Shown: positions 54,178 to 63,367 of the stretch, piece after piece
How the letters are laid out: each line of letters starts with the position of its first letter
Position numbering within the stretch: the stretch's first letter is position 1
DNA from: Pseudomonas sp. CFBP 13711
GTDB lineage: Bacteria; Pseudomonadota; Gammaproteobacteria; Pseudomonadales; Pseudomonadaceae
DNA: 64,000 nucleotides
Reading direction: 5' to 3'
Assembly (NCBI RefSeq): GCF_014842265.1
Contig: NZ_JACYVI010000001.1
Span: 670,701 to 734,700, forward strand
Notes under the pieces: generated by a model
Databases searched by the model: none
Told to the model about the DNA's origin: nothing
Seen by the model: only the letters and a program-made list of their open reading frames with translations
Translations under genes and position numbers: made by a program

Positions 54178-55680
54178 ATGGCTCAGGCAACGAAAACAGC
54201 ACTGCAGAGTGAAGCGGATGAGGCGGTTGTCGTGACTGCTCATGGCACGTATGACAGCTACGTGGGCACGGCGGATGATGACACCCTCACGGGCACCACA
54301 AAGCGGGATTTCATCTTTGGAGGCGATGGCGACGACATCCTCACCGGTCAGGGAGGGGATCCCAATCCGTTCAGCAACGCACAGGATCGCTATAACGGCG
54401 GTGCCGGCGTCGACACCCTCATCAGCCATCCTGCCTATTACTACGGCAACACCTTCGTCTACACATCAGTGACGGACAGTTACTTCGACAAACAGGGCTC
54501 GCACTCGGATCTGATCAAAAACTTCCAATCCAATGACGTACTTGACCTGACAGCGCTCGGGCTGGAGCGGGTTGGCAATGGCCACAACGGCGATCTGGCG
54601 GTCACTTACAACGCTGACAAGAACGTCACCTATGTTCGCTCGCTGGACAAAAACGCCGAGGGGCAGGCATTCGAAGTCCGGCTGGAAGGCGACCACGCCG
54701 CTCGGCTCGGCACGCAGAATTTCGCCCTGCGTTACGACCTGACGGCAGAAAGCAATGGCCGCGAACATCACGAGAGCGAAAAGCAATACGTCATCAGCGG
54801 GACCGATGGCGATGACTTTTTGATCGTCCCCAAAAGCGGCAACATCGTCACAGGTGGCGGTGGCGCTGATGAGATGTACAGCGGCAATGCACGTAACACC
54901 TTCGCCTTCGAACACCTCACCGACAGCTTTGTTAACGACAGCTCGGGACACTCCAGTGTCGATTTCATCCACGACTTCCAGCTTGGCGAGGGCGACCTTC
55001 TGGACGTTTCGGCACTGGGTTTCACCGGCCTGGGCGATGGTTATAACGGCACCCTCAATTACAGCTACGACAGCGAAGCGGGTTACGCGATTGCCCAATC
55101 CTTCGAGGCCGATGAGGACGGCAACCGTTTCGTGGTGCACCTGACACAATACGAACGGTATCCGCTCACTGGCCTGCAGGACATGGACCGGTTCACCTTT
55201 GCCGGGGACTCGGCAGCAGACCGCGCCAACCAGACGCTGACCGGCGACAACTACCGTGACGAGTTCACCAACTCGACCGCAGGCGGCATCCTTGTCGGAG
55301 GCGGTGATGATGACCTGCTGGTGGGCAATACCGGCGTCGACACCTTTCGATACGTCGAGAAGAGCGATAGCTTTCGGGGCAATTCGGACTTCATCAAAAA
55401 CTTCGATGCCACACAGGACCGGATCGATGTGTCAGCGCTGGGCTACACCGGCCTGGGCGACGGCACCGATGGCACGCTGAAGTTGATCTACGACGCGGCC
55501 ACGCACCGTACCTATCTGAAGGATTACGAAGCGGACGCGGACGGTCACCGATTCGAGATCAGTATCGACAAGAACATCGCCAAGACTTTCACCGCCGATA
55601 ACCTGATCGTGGCTGACGCGAATACTGCACACATCGAGCTGGTGGGCCTGGGACCTGCCGACCTGCACCCGATTGGCTGA
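54178..55680 (+). CDS. RTX protein with three serralysin-C-like modules, no enzyme domain
   Basis: 500 residues starting MAQATKTALQ (GCGAGAAA upstream); an apparent N-terminal extension to 54109 is not preferred. The chain is three homologous modules, about 29-180, 205-345 and 355-475. Each starts with an RTX/Gly-Asp-rich stretch (IFGGDGDDILTG, VTGGGGADEM, LVGGGDDDLLVG) and ends with D-I/H-K-NFxxxDxxDVSALGxTGLGDG-type motifs as in the C-terminal domain of serralysins and the R-modules of alginate epimerases. No catalytic domain is present. It has no signal peptide, consistent with type I secretion. A strong terminator follows. Confidence 0.82.
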   Translation: MAQATKTALQSEADEAVVVTAHGTYDSYVGTADDDTLTGTTKRDFIFGGDGDDILTGQGGDPNPFSNAQDRYNGGAGVDTLISHPAYYYGNTFVYTSVTDSYFDKQGSHSDLIKNFQSNDVLDLTALGLERVGNGHNGDLAVTYNADKNVTYVRSLDKNAEGQAFEVRLEGDHAARLGTQNFALRYDLTAESNGREHHESEKQYVISGTDGDDFLIVPKSGNIVTGGGGADEMYSGNARNTFAFEHLTDSFVNDSSGHSSVDFIHDFQLGEGDLLDVSALGFTGLGDGYNGTLNYSYDSEAGYAIAQSFEADEDGNRFVVHLTQYERYPLTGLQDMDRFTFAGDSAADRANQTLTGDNYRDEFTNSTAGGILVGGGDDDLLVGNTGVDTFRYVEKSDSFRGNSDFIKNFDATQDRIDVSALGYTGLGDGTDGTLKLIYDAATHRTYLKDYEADADGHRFEISIDKNIAKTFTADNLIVADANTAHIELVGLGPADLHPIG

Positions 55681-55716
55681 ATCCAGACGCGCCATCCCAA
55701 TAGGGCAGGCATGAAA

Positions 55717-55746
55717 AAGCCGTCGCAAATGCGACGGCTTTTTTTT
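55717..55746 (+). terminator. Intrinsic terminator after the RTX gene
   Basis: AAGCCGTCGC and GCGACGGCTT (4-nt loop) followed by at least six T. It can also end the convergent dehydrogenase transcript. Confidence 0.92.
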
Positions 55747-55798
55747 GCAGCATGGGCGACTACAAACGTACGCCCACGCTGATACTGCTCACTGAATC

Positions 55799-57205
55799 TC
55801 AGTCGACGCTTTTTGCCCACACCGCTTGGGCATTGGTGAATTCACGCAGCCCGAAGTGGGACAGTTCGCGGCCGTAGCCACTCTTCTTGACGCCGCCCAC
55901 CGGGATCCGCGCGTTGGTCGCCGGGAAACCATTGATGAACACGCCGCCGGTTTCCAGACGCCGGGCGATGCGTTGCGCGCGCGGGATGTCCTGGGTCCAC
56001 AGGCTGCCACCCAGTCCATAGTCACTGGTGTTGGCCAGCACGATGGCGTCTTCGGCGTTGGCGGCAATGGTGATCGCTGCCACCGGGCCGAAAGTTTCTT
56101 CGTCGAAGGCGGCCATGCCTGGCCTCACATCGGCCAGCACGGTGGGCGCGTAGAAGTTGCCGGGGCCTTCGATCTTCTTCCCGCCCAGCAGCAACGTCGC
56201 GCCGGCGGCAATAGTGCGTTGAACCTGGCCATCCAGCTCATCGCGCAGATCAGCGCGGGCCATCGGACCGACGTTGATCGCGCTGTCCAGCGGGTCGCCG
56301 ACTTTCAGTTGCTCGACCGCTGCAACGAATTGACGCGTGAATTGCTCAGCGATCGGTGCCTCCAGAATGAAGCGCTTGGCCGCCAGACAGACCTGACCGG
56401 CGTTCTGGAAACGCGCTTCGACGGCGGCTTTCACCGCAAGGTCGATATTGGCGTCGGCCAACACAATGAAAGCGTCCGAGCCGCCCAGCTCCAGCAGGCT
56501 CTTCTTGAGCGCCTTGCCCGCCGTGGCTGCCACGGCAGAACCTGCGCGCATGCTGCCCGTCAGGGTGACGGCGGCGATGCGCGGGTCTTCGATAGTGCGG
56601 GCCACGGTGTCGTTGTCAGCGATGAGGTTGGTGAACAGCCCTTTGGGAAAGCCTGCCGCCTCGTAAGCTTCTTGCAGCGCGTAAGCCGAGCCCATGACGT
56701 TCGGCGCGTGCTTGAGCATGAAGCCATTGCCCGACAGCATGATCGGCCCGGATGCACGAATCACCTGCCACAGCGGGAAGTTCCAAGGCATCACCGCCAG
56801 CACAGTGCCAATCGGCAGGAAGGACACGTGGACTTCGTCGTCGCTGCCTACATTGACGGGCTCATCGGCAAGAATCGCCGGGCCGTTGTCGGCAATCCAC
56901 TCGATCGTGGCCGCGCACTTCTCCACTTCACCACGGGCCGCCGCCAGGGTCTTGCCCATTTCAGCGGTGATCAGCGCAGCGAAGGATTCGGACCGCTCAC
57001 GCAGGGTATCCGCCAGACGGCGATAGGCCGCTACGCGCTCGCGCATCGGCGTGGCGCGCCACAGACGAAAAGCTGCAGCATTCACATCCAGCAACTGCTC
57101 GACGTCGGTCTGGGTCTGGAAGGGGTAAGTGGCGATCAGCTCGCCGGTGGCCGGGTTGCGTGACGTAGCGACGTTTGCGGCGGAGATCGGGCTCAAGTCA
57201 GACAT
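55799..57205 (-). CDS. Aldehyde dehydrogenase (succinate-semialdehyde dehydrogenase-like)
   Basis: 468 residues. The catalytic Cys273 lies in NAGQVCLAAKRF and Glu239 in LLELGGSDAF; N142 (MPWNFPLWQ) and K165 complete the active site. The NAD-binding loop is TLTGSMRAGSAV. The short N-terminus and NPATGELIATYPF pattern match the Sad/YneI-type succinate-semialdehyde dehydrogenase group. The XRE-type regulator gene is directly upstream on the same strand, 96 bp away. Confidence 0.87.
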   Translation of the reverse strand: MSDLSPISAANVATSRNPATGELIATYPFQTQTDVEQLLDVNAAAFRLWRATPMRERVAAYRRLADTLRERSESFAALITAEMGKTLAAARGEVEKCAATIEWIADNGPAILADEPVNVGSDDEVHVSFLPIGTVLAVMPWNFPLWQVIRASGPIMLSGNGFMLKHAPNVMGSAYALQEAYEAAGFPKGLFTNLIADNDTVARTIEDPRIAAVTLTGSMRAGSAVAATAGKALKKSLLELGGSDAFIVLADANIDLAVKAAVEARFQNAGQVCLAAKRFILEAPIAEQFTRQFVAAVEQLKVGDPLDSAINVGPMARADLRDELDGQVQRTIAAGATLLLGGKKIEGPGNFYAPTVLADVRPGMAAFDEETFGPVAAITIAANAEDAIVLANTSDYGLGGSLWTQDIPRAQRIARRLETGGVFINGFPATNARIPVGGVKKSGYGRELSHFGLREFTNAQAVWAKSVD

Positions 57206-57301
57206 CGTGATTACCTCGTTGACGGTCGGTGCAGCACCTATGCGCTGCGATGACCGCCACTCTAGGCAAGCCCGAAAAAGCCAGGAAGGCGTGTTGTTAT
57301 C

Positions 57302-58111
57302 CTATGACCGTGAGTCATAGGCAGTGTGGCGGGGAATGTAGGTCACCAGCGACAGGTCCGGCCGCCCTTCAGGCGTCAGCGCGACGTAGGTGAAATCGAT
57401 ATGGCCGCTGATGGGATGCAGCAGACGCTTGCGGCCCTCCTCGAAACCTTTGACCTCGGTGTCCTGCCACCACTCTTTGAATTCAGGGCTCAGGGACGAG
57501 AGTTCTTCGATCAGGCTGTCGAACGGTGCCTTGTCCTGGGCCAGCGCGCGCGATGCCCGAAACGCACTGATCATGCCCCGCGCCATCTGCTCCCAATCCA
57601 GAATGATGGTTCGGTACGGGATGTACAGAAACAACAGACGCAGCGTGTTGCGCTCATGGGGCTGCAACGAACCGTAGTCGACGAACAGCTCGGCGATGGC
57701 GTCGTTCCACGCCAGAATGTCGAGCCGGGCGTTGCGCACATACGCCGGAATGGGGTTGATGGCGCGCACCAGCATCTCCAGGCCGGCCGTCACCCCGCCG
57801 CCGGTCGCAGCAACCGGCACCTCCAGTGCGGAAAGCGCATACAGGTGCGCGGACTCCACACGATCGAGCTTGAGGACTTTGGATATCCGTTGCAGCGCGT
57901 CCGGCGAGGGCTGAATGTCGCGGCCCTGTTCAAGCCAGGTGTACCAACTGACGCTTACCCCGGCGAGCGCGGCCACTTCCTCACGGCGCAGTCCCGGGGT
58001 GCGGCGCGGCCCTTCTGGCAGGCCGAAATCATTCGGGTCGAGGCGCGCCCGTCGGCTGGACAGAAAATTGCCGAATTCGCGCCGCTGCTCTATCGAAGGT
58101 CTTTTTGCCAT
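57302..58111 (-). CDS. XRE-family regulator with MmyB-like sensor domain
   Basis: 269 residues from ATG 58111 (GAGCGAG upstream; ATG 58129 possible). An N-terminal HTH (RREEVAALAGVSVSWYTWLE) is followed by the MmyB-like region with NPIPAYVRNARLDILAWNDA and LSLVTYIPRH. This architecture is a known regulator type next to short-chain or aldehyde dehydrogenases in many bacteria. It probably controls the aldehyde dehydrogenase at 55799. Ligand unknown. Confidence 0.85.
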   Translation of the reverse strand: MAKRPSIEQRREFGNFLSSRRARLDPNDFGLPEGPRRTPGLRREEVAALAGVSVSWYTWLEQGRDIQPSPDALQRISKVLKLDRVESAHLYALSALEVPVAATGGGVTAGLEMLVRAINPIPAYVRNARLDILAWNDAIAELFVDYGSLQPHERNTLRLLFLYIPYRTIILDWEQMARGMISAFRASRALAQDKAPFDSLIEELSSLSPEFKEWWQDTEVKGFEEGRKRLLHPISGHIDFTYVALTPEGRPDLSLVTYIPRHTAYDSRS

Positions 58112-58163
58112 AACTCGCTCGTGGTCCACGTTTTGGTTGATCGCGGAAAACGGGCATCGTGGG

Positions 58164-60191
58164 TCAAGCTCTGGCGTGGGTCAAGCCGGTCAAGGTATCG
58201 GCGATGGCTTTGGTGCGCCGCGCCGTGCCTTCGGTGGCCTGGTTCGAGTTCTCCAGGGAGTCGAGCATTTCGCGCAGCGCGCCGACGCCGGTGGACTGGT
58301 CCTCGATCTGCTGCGCCACCCGCTGGATCTCGCTGGAGAGCAAGTCAATGTCGACGCCGATCTCGGCCGCGTTCTTACGGGTGATTTCCGCCAGCTTGCG
58401 CACTTCGTCGGCGACCACGGCAAAGCCTCGGCCCAGATCCCCTGCCCGCGCCGCTTCGATCGCAGCGTTGAGCGCCAGCAGATTGGTCTGGCCGGCGATC
58501 TGTTGAATCACCTGCACGATGGACTGGATGCGCAGGCTCGATTCCGCGAGTGCTCGTGCGCCGACCACCGCTTCGTCCGCCTGGCTGACCAGCGCTACAA
58601 CGGTATTGCCGGCGTTTGTCGAGACCGTGTTCTGCTGGTCGATCGTGCCGGCCAAATCGTCCATCGACAGGTGCAGCTCGCCGGAGTAGTGCTTGATCTG
58701 CGTGGACATCTCTTCCTGCTGCTGACCGGCCTGGGCAAGGACCCGACCCAGTGCGGCGAGGCCTTCGAAGACCGGAAGGACTTTGGTATCCAGCCCGCGG
58801 GTGTCCAGCGCGGTGTTGAAGTCGTTGAGCTTGAACGCCTCGATCTGCTTCACGATGACGTGATTCAAACCCACCATCTTCTTAAGCTGGCGGCGCAGGA
58901 AAAACGCCTTGAATTCGCCATAGTGCGCGATGAAATTGTCCACATACTCATCCGTGAATGACGCGCCTTTTGCCACCCGAAAGAAGAAGATCGCCGTGAG
59001 CGTCTGGTTCAGGTTCAGGCCGAGAATTTCACCAAAGGTCGAGAACCCCACCAGCGGTACGTCACCGAACAATCCGGTCATGCTGCCCAGATCCTTGCCG
59101 TTGTTGGCCCGACGCAAGATGCAGTCGTTGAGGATCGCCGCGACGGGCTGCCCGCCCTTGCCGCGCAGGAATTGCTCGTAATCCACGCGAGTGGCTTCGC
59201 GCAACGGCGTACGCTTGACCATCACCAGCTCTTCGCCGGGGGCCACGTCGCAGAACAGCTGAATGATTTGCTGTGCATGGTCGATGCGCGCGATTGATCG
59301 CACGAACAACTCGCTGCCCACCCGAATGGCGAAGGAGTAATCAGCCAGGTTCTTCTCAAGGGCGTGAGCGTCACAATCGAAGGCGTTACACAGCGCCTGG
59401 ACCATGCTCATGATGTTGCCCTTGCTGTCGATCACCTGGTCGATGGTGCGGTCTTCGACGGAAGCGGTCAGGACACTGAGGGTCAGCCCGGCGGGCTGGA
59501 AATTCTGACTTTTGAACACGCCGAAACGGATGTCGGCGGCGGTCTTGATGAAAACAATTTGCGCATGATTCTGATAGCTGCGCTTGCCGTCGTGGATCAG
59601 CGTCTTCTTGAAATCCGACTTGCCGCCGGCCGAGCCGCCGACAAACAGGCAGGGAAAACGCCCGGACTCGTAGAGCGCTTCCATGAAGAACGATTCGGAC
59701 GCAGACAAGCCGTCGAACACCACATAGGCCAGCGTGTCGCGATGGTCGATGGCCGTGCTGACCTGCGCACGCTTGATGTTGCTGACCAGTTTTTCGATGC
59801 GCTCACGCATCTCCATGCGCTTGCCACCGCTGCGGATATCTTCACACTCCAGTGGCACCATCACCACTTCGGCCGATGCAATCACGCTGCGCTCGAAGAG
59901 CTGCAAGACGATGCGGTCCCAACGATCGCCGGTTGCACAGTACAAACCGGTCGCACTGTTGCACAGCTCGCCGGAGGTGGTGCACAGGCTCAGCGCGCTA
60001 TCGGGAAACCGCTGCTTTATGCGGGCGGCAATGTGGTCGATGTCCAGATGCGGTGAGACGAAGCCTGTCACCAGAACGGGAACTGAACGCACGCCCGCGA
60101 GGGCACGGTCCAGTTCGCCAGCGGTGCAGTTGATGCTGATCGCTTCCTGGCGGTTGGCACGGGATCGATTGAAGAGTTTGAGTGGGTTCAT
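58164..60191 (-). CDS. Soluble FIST-domain methyl-accepting chemotaxis protein
   Basis: 675 residues from ATG 60191. No membrane segment is evident, so it is cytosolic. Residues about 30-235 are a FIST domain ([45 protein letters not shown]) and 240-400 the FIST_C part. The C-terminal coiled coil holds the MCP hairpin [20 protein letters not shown] and [22 protein letters not shown] domains are thought to sense small ligands such as amino acids. No che genes are near; it should join the main arrays. Confidence 0.88.
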   Translation of the reverse strand: MNPLKLFNRSRANRQEAISINCTAGELDRALAGVRSVPVLVTGFVSPHLDIDHIAARIKQRFPDSALSLCTTSGELCNSATGLYCATGDRWDRIVLQLFERSVIASAEVVMVPLECEDIRSGGKRMEMRERIEKLVSNIKRAQVSTAIDHRDTLAYVVFDGLSASESFFMEALYESGRFPCLFVGGSAGGKSDFKKTLIHDGKRSYQNHAQIVFIKTAADIRFGVFKSQNFQPAGLTLSVLTASVEDRTIDQVIDSKGNIMSMVQALCNAFDCDAHALEKNLADYSFAIRVGSELFVRSIARIDHAQQIIQLFCDVAPGEELVMVKRTPLREATRVDYEQFLRGKGGQPVAAILNDCILRRANNGKDLGSMTGLFGDVPLVGFSTFGEILGLNLNQTLTAIFFFRVAKGASFTDEYVDNFIAHYGEFKAFFLRRQLKKMVGLNHVIVKQIEAFKLNDFNTALDTRGLDTKVLPVFEGLAALGRVLAQAGQQQEEMSTQIKHYSGELHLSMDDLAGTIDQQNTVSTNAGNTVVALVSQADEAVVGARALAESSLRIQSIVQVIQQIAGQTNLLALNAAIEAARAGDLGRGFAVVADEVRKLAEITRKNAAEIGVDIDLLSSEIQRVAQQIEDQSTGVGALREMLDSLENSNQATEGTARRTKAIADTLTGLTHARA

Positions 60192-60655
60192 CGTTCGCTC
60201 ACAGGAAAGGATCGCAGGGCGCATGCGTTACATACACAGAGCTTTTTTCTGTATCGGCCGCGGAAAATCCGACTTGAAGGACAGGACGGGGCGTTGGTCG
60301 GGGGAACCAACCGAAGTCGGCACAATTGCGTCAGTTTTAATCGACGTCAATGTAATGGATGCCAAAGTCGTGGCGCCCCGGCGCGAGGTGCGGCTTGAGC
60401 GTGAGTGCCGGGATCTCATAATCGCCGGCATTCTGTCGACGAAACGGCAGTGGCGGATCGGTGATGGGGTTATCCAGCCGCGTCGCATTGTGGCCGGAAC
60501 GCCTGCACCGCGATCCCGCCCACAGGTGGCTGCGCGACCTCATCGCTTCGACGGTCGAAACGACTTCCTGCCCGCCGCACTGACGCTGAACACTGCCTCA
60601 GTCATGCACAATCAAGGCGCGCTGACCGCATGACTGAATCCCTGGAGCCACGTTA
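60192..60655. other. Intergenic region with a possible gene remnant
   Basis: 464 bp between the chemoreceptor start and the nitroreductase stop. A minus-strand open frame from about 60570 to 60337 reads as plausible protein (HNATRLDNPITDPPLPF, then DYEIPALTLKPHLAPGRHDF) and ends in GIHYIDVD, but it has no credible start and could be the C-terminal tail of a lost gene. No other structure was recognised. Confidence 0.35.
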
Positions 60656-61477
60656 TCAACGAAGGCCAAAACCCATCCGGATCAACTGCTCAACCAAATG
60701 TTCACGGCCATGGAGGTTTGAGGTGTCACGAAGTCGGTTGACCACCTGTTCCGACCAACCGTTTGCCCTCATCCCCTCGCGCTGGTAGAAAGCCCCCAAC
60801 CGCTGATCATAAGTGGCGACTGCGGCCGACTCTGGCTCCGCTGCGTAGGTTTCGTGGTGAAGCACCGCAGCCTGTGGAAGCCTCGGTTTGACCTTCGCCG
60901 GCAGTTCGATGGAGGGGTAACCGACGCAGAGCCCAAACACGGGATAAACGTGTGCAGGCAATCCAAGTTCCTTGGCTACCCCCTCGATGTCATTGCGAAT
61001 GGCCCCGATGTAAACGCTTCCAAGCCCCAACGATTCGAGTGCCACTACTGCATTCTGAGCCGCCAGTGAGGCATCTATCGTTCCGAGCAACAGGCTTTCG
61101 AGGTAGGGCAGTGCATGCAGTTCGGCGTGCTGCTGCTCGGCTACACGGGAAACGCGAGAGAGGTCGGCAAGCCATACCAGGAACAGCGGCGCTTGTCGGA
61201 TGTATGCCTGGTTACCGGCAAGTGCCGAGAGACGCGCTTTGCGATCGGTGTTCCGCACCGCGACCACACTCCAGACCTGCAGGTTTGAAGAGCTGGCTGC
61301 AGACTGCGCAGCAGCAACCAGTGTTTCCATCAGCCCATCCGGCAGAGGCTCGGCGCTGAAAGCGCGAACGCTGCGATGGTCCAGCAACTGATCGATGGTA
61401 TCGTTCCCGGTGGCGAGTGCCGATGCCTCGGGGTCCCCGTAGCGCGCTGCCATTCTGGATTGGTTGGTTGTGGTCAT
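60656..61477 (-). CDS. NfsA-like NADPH nitroreductase/flavin reductase
   Basis: 273 residues from ATG 61477 (GGAGAG upstream). FMN-binding features are LLDHRSVRAFSAEPLPDGL, AAAQSAASSSNLQVWSVVAV and LGLGSVYIGAIRND. Larger size and the arrangement match the NfsA/FRP group, which use NADPH, rather than the NfsB type at 19723. The last 60 residues are helical and charged. Single gene; the gap behind it contains a possible remnant. Confidence 0.87.
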   Translation of the reverse strand: MTTTNQSRMAARYGDPEASALATGNDTIDQLLDHRSVRAFSAEPLPDGLMETLVAAAQSAASSSNLQVWSVVAVRNTDRKARLSALAGNQAYIRQAPLFLVWLADLSRVSRVAEQQHAELHALPYLESLLLGTIDASLAAQNAVVALESLGLGSVYIGAIRNDIEGVAKELGLPAHVYPVFGLCVGYPSIELPAKVKPRLPQAAVLHHETYAAEPESAAVATYDQRLGAFYQREGMRANGWSEQVVNRLRDTSNLHGREHLVEQLIRMGFGLR

Positions 61478-61590
61478 GGGTCTCTCCAAAAAAGTGACGC
61501 GAGGCTATCAAATCGATGCCACAGGCGCATGCCTTGCGCAGACGTTTTCACCCGGCCGCCCTGCTAGCCGAGCCATCAAGGGACATCCAT

Positions 61591-61905
61591 TTGTCAGCAA
61601 AGCCTCTCAGTGCGCGTGACACCTGTCAGGTCCTGCGTGACATCGCCCTCGGCATTCGGGTGATGCGTCGGGTGGGCGGCAACGCTCAAGTCGACATCGA
61701 CAGTGGCCTGATGACCGTAGAGGCTGATGGCTGGCTGATCACCTTTTACAAAGAGCACAATGCCCTGGATCACTGCGACCGCTGCCTCAGCCCCGAAGGT
61801 CGGGGCTACCTGTTTGACGCCCGCCAACGCTACGGCACTGATCCTCTTGAACTGCTGAGCACCTGGGAACGCGGTCAGCTGGAAACCCTGCTCTCCCTCA
61901 TCTAA
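61591..61905 (+). CDS. Small DUF7693-like protein, TTG start
   Basis: 104 residues starting at TTG 61591, chosen because AAGGGA lies 7 nt upstream; the longer frame to 61516 has no such site. The chain LSARDTCQVLRDIALGIRVM ... VDGW-like EADGWLITFYKEHNALDHCD ... CLSPEGRGY matches a small Pseudomonas family I recall as DUF7693. Two Cys (CDRCLSP) might bind metal. Function unknown. The hrp-box gene follows on the same strand. Confidence 0.65.
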   Translation: MSAKPLSARDTCQVLRDIALGIRVMRRVGGNAQVDIDSGLMTVEADGWLITFYKEHNALDHCDRCLSPEGRGYLFDARQRYGTDPLELLSTWERGQLETLLSLI

Positions 61906-61961
61906 CCGAACGCTCATACGCCGCGCGCCAAAAAAGGGCTCCGCCCATAGCGTGGGATGAC

Positions 61962-61989
61962 GGAACCAAAGCGACTCAGTTGCCACTCA
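61962..61989 (+). promoter_or_regulatory. HrpL-dependent promoter (hrp box)
   Basis: GGAACC (61962-61967), a 15-bp spacer, and CCACTCA (61983-61989): an exact match to the P. syringae consensus GGAACC-N15/16-CCACNNA. It lies 29 bp upstream of the harpin-like ATG. In this group such boxes are read by the extracytoplasmic sigma factor HrpL and control type III secretion genes. Confidence 0.85.
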
Positions 61990-62018
61990 AGCGGTATAAA
62001 GTCCAAAGCGGGTGGCGT

Positions 62019-63119
62019 ATGTCGACGAAAGTGAGTGGGCCTGTTGATCAGCTCTTCGGCTTGCATAATAGCGATTTTGGCTCGCCCCAAGGGCGTCTGA
62101 CTGACCAGCGCCAAGCGGGCGGAGGCATCGATTTTGGTACGTCGCCCGGTGCCGGTGCGCAGTCGGTGAACTTCGGGGGACCATCGCCCCACAACAGTGA
62201 CGGCCGAGTGAATGCCAGCGCGCAGGCGGCCAATCCCACTGATCAGGACCTGGCTGCATCGGTGCGTAATCTGGTCGAGCAGATCATGCAGGCGCTCGCA
62301 CAATTCATGCAGCAAAACCGGAGCGACACGGGCGCGTCTTCTCAAAGCAGCGGCAGTCCGCAAGGCAAGTCGGCGGCAGTCTCCGCGCCCGCTCAGCCGG
62401 CGGCTGCCAACGCTGGGTCCCAGCAAGCAGCCGCGACGCCAAGTGCGGCCCAGCCATCATCAGCCGGGCCTCAAGTGGCATCCACACCTCCGGCGAATGC
62501 TCAGGCTGCGGCGGAGGCGACAGCTGCGCCTGCACCTGCAGACAAGAGTACCGCCGTAGGTGACGCCGCCTCCGCTGGCAGCGGGCCTTACTCGTTCAAT
62601 ATCACCAACACTCAAGACCATGCCATAAAGATTGGCCAGTTCGACAAAAATGAAAAGCTGGTAGGTGAATTGTCACTGGAGCCTGGGCAAAAAGGGACCA
62701 TGAAGTACGAGGCAGACACGACGGGGCTGCTTAAACAGGCCGATGCGGACGGCAACTACAAGCCTGACGCGAGCCGCCTGGAGTTCTACAACGGTTTCAT
62801 CAATACCAGCGACATTGATGGCCGCAACGCTGCAATTTATGCGAGCGACGGCAAAGGATTTGAAGTCGGAGACAAGCAAAGTATCGCTGACAAGGCACCT
62901 GACAGCATTACTTCCCTGGATTCTGCGGGGAACAAGACCATCGCCGGATGGTACGACGGGTCTACGGAGAAGATGAAACAGGGAGGCGATTTCCTGACCA
63001 AAGAGCTGGGCACTGGAATGACGTATCAGCATCCCAATGACGACACCCTGGGCCAGGGCAGCAACCCTATGCGCCATACGGACTCGATGTCCCTAGACGT
63101 GGTTTTCGGCAAGGCGTGA
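62019..63119 (+). CDS. HrpL-controlled harpin-like type III helper/effector candidate
   Basis: 366 residues from ATG 62019 with no cysteine at all. N-terminal about 75 residues are polar, rich in Gly, Ser and Gln; an amphipathic helix LVEQIMQALAQFMQQN (85-100) resembles the helix motifs of harpins such as Hpa1/HrpZ. Residues 101-185 are Ala/Pro/Ser/Gln-rich low complexity. The C-terminal domain (189-366) is polar, with many Asp/Gly/Lys, and may be a beta-rich carbohydrate- or wall-binding unit. Cys-free, Gly/Ser/Gln-rich and HrpL-controlled are the harpin hallmarks. I do not recognise the C-terminal domain; HrpW/HopAK1-like pectate lyase motifs are not evident. Confidence 0.75.
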   Translation: MSTKVSGPVDQLFGLHNSDFGSPQGRLTDQRQAGGGIDFGTSPGAGAQSVNFGGPSPHNSDGRVNASAQAANPTDQDLAASVRNLVEQIMQALAQFMQQNRSDTGASSQSSGSPQGKSAAVSAPAQPAAANAGSQQAAATPSAAQPSSAGPQVASTPPANAQAAAEATAAPAPADKSTAVGDAASAGSGPYSFNITNTQDHAIKIGQFDKNEKLVGELSLEPGQKGTMKYEADTTGLLKQADADGNYKPDASRLEFYNGFINTSDIDGRNAAIYASDGKGFEVGDKQSIADKAPDSITSLDSAGNKTIAGWYDGSTEKMKQGGDFLTKELGTGMTYQHPNDDTLGQGSNPMRHTDSMSLDVVFGKA

Positions 63120-63132
63120 AATGGACGCGGGG

Positions 63133-63157
63133 GGCGCTGAGTTATTGAGTCAGCGCC
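63133..63157 (+). terminator. Terminator after the harpin-like gene
   Basis: GGCGCTGA and TCAGCGCC form a perfect 8-bp stem (9-nt loop), followed shortly by TTTTT at 63167-63171. Confidence 0.6.
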
Positions 63158-63182
63158 GGCAGCTACTTTTTCACAGGCAAAA

Positions 63183-63223
63183 AAAATCTGGAAATCCGCA
63201 TTTTCATGGGCCTTCCAGATTTT
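63183..63223 (-). terminator. Terminator of tRNA-Lys
   Basis: On the minus strand AAAATCTGGAA pairs with TTCCAGATTTT around a 19-nt loop and is followed by a run of T. It starts 6 bp after the tRNA 3' end. Confidence 0.75.
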
Positions 63224-63228
63224 CGAAA

Positions 63229-63304
63229 TGGTGGGTCGTGTGGGATTCGAACCTACGACCAATTGGTTAAAAGCCAACTGCTCTACCAACTGAGCTAACG
63301 ACCC
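63229..63304 (-). tRNA. tRNA-Lys(TTT)
   Basis: 76 nt with encoded CCA, acceptor stem GGGTCGT / ACGACCC, anticodon loop CTTTTAA (anticodon TTT) and T-arm GGTTCGAATCC. Such tRNA genes are frequent island sites, but no attachment repeat was seen here. Confidence 0.97.
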
Positions 63305-63367
63305 GCTTCGTTGTGGCGCGTATATTACTGATATTTCACAGTAATTCAACACCCAAACGAAAATAAT

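Noticed and set aside
63229..63304. tRNA-Lys as an island integration site
   Set aside because: No direct repeat of its 3' end and no integrase nearby within the window.
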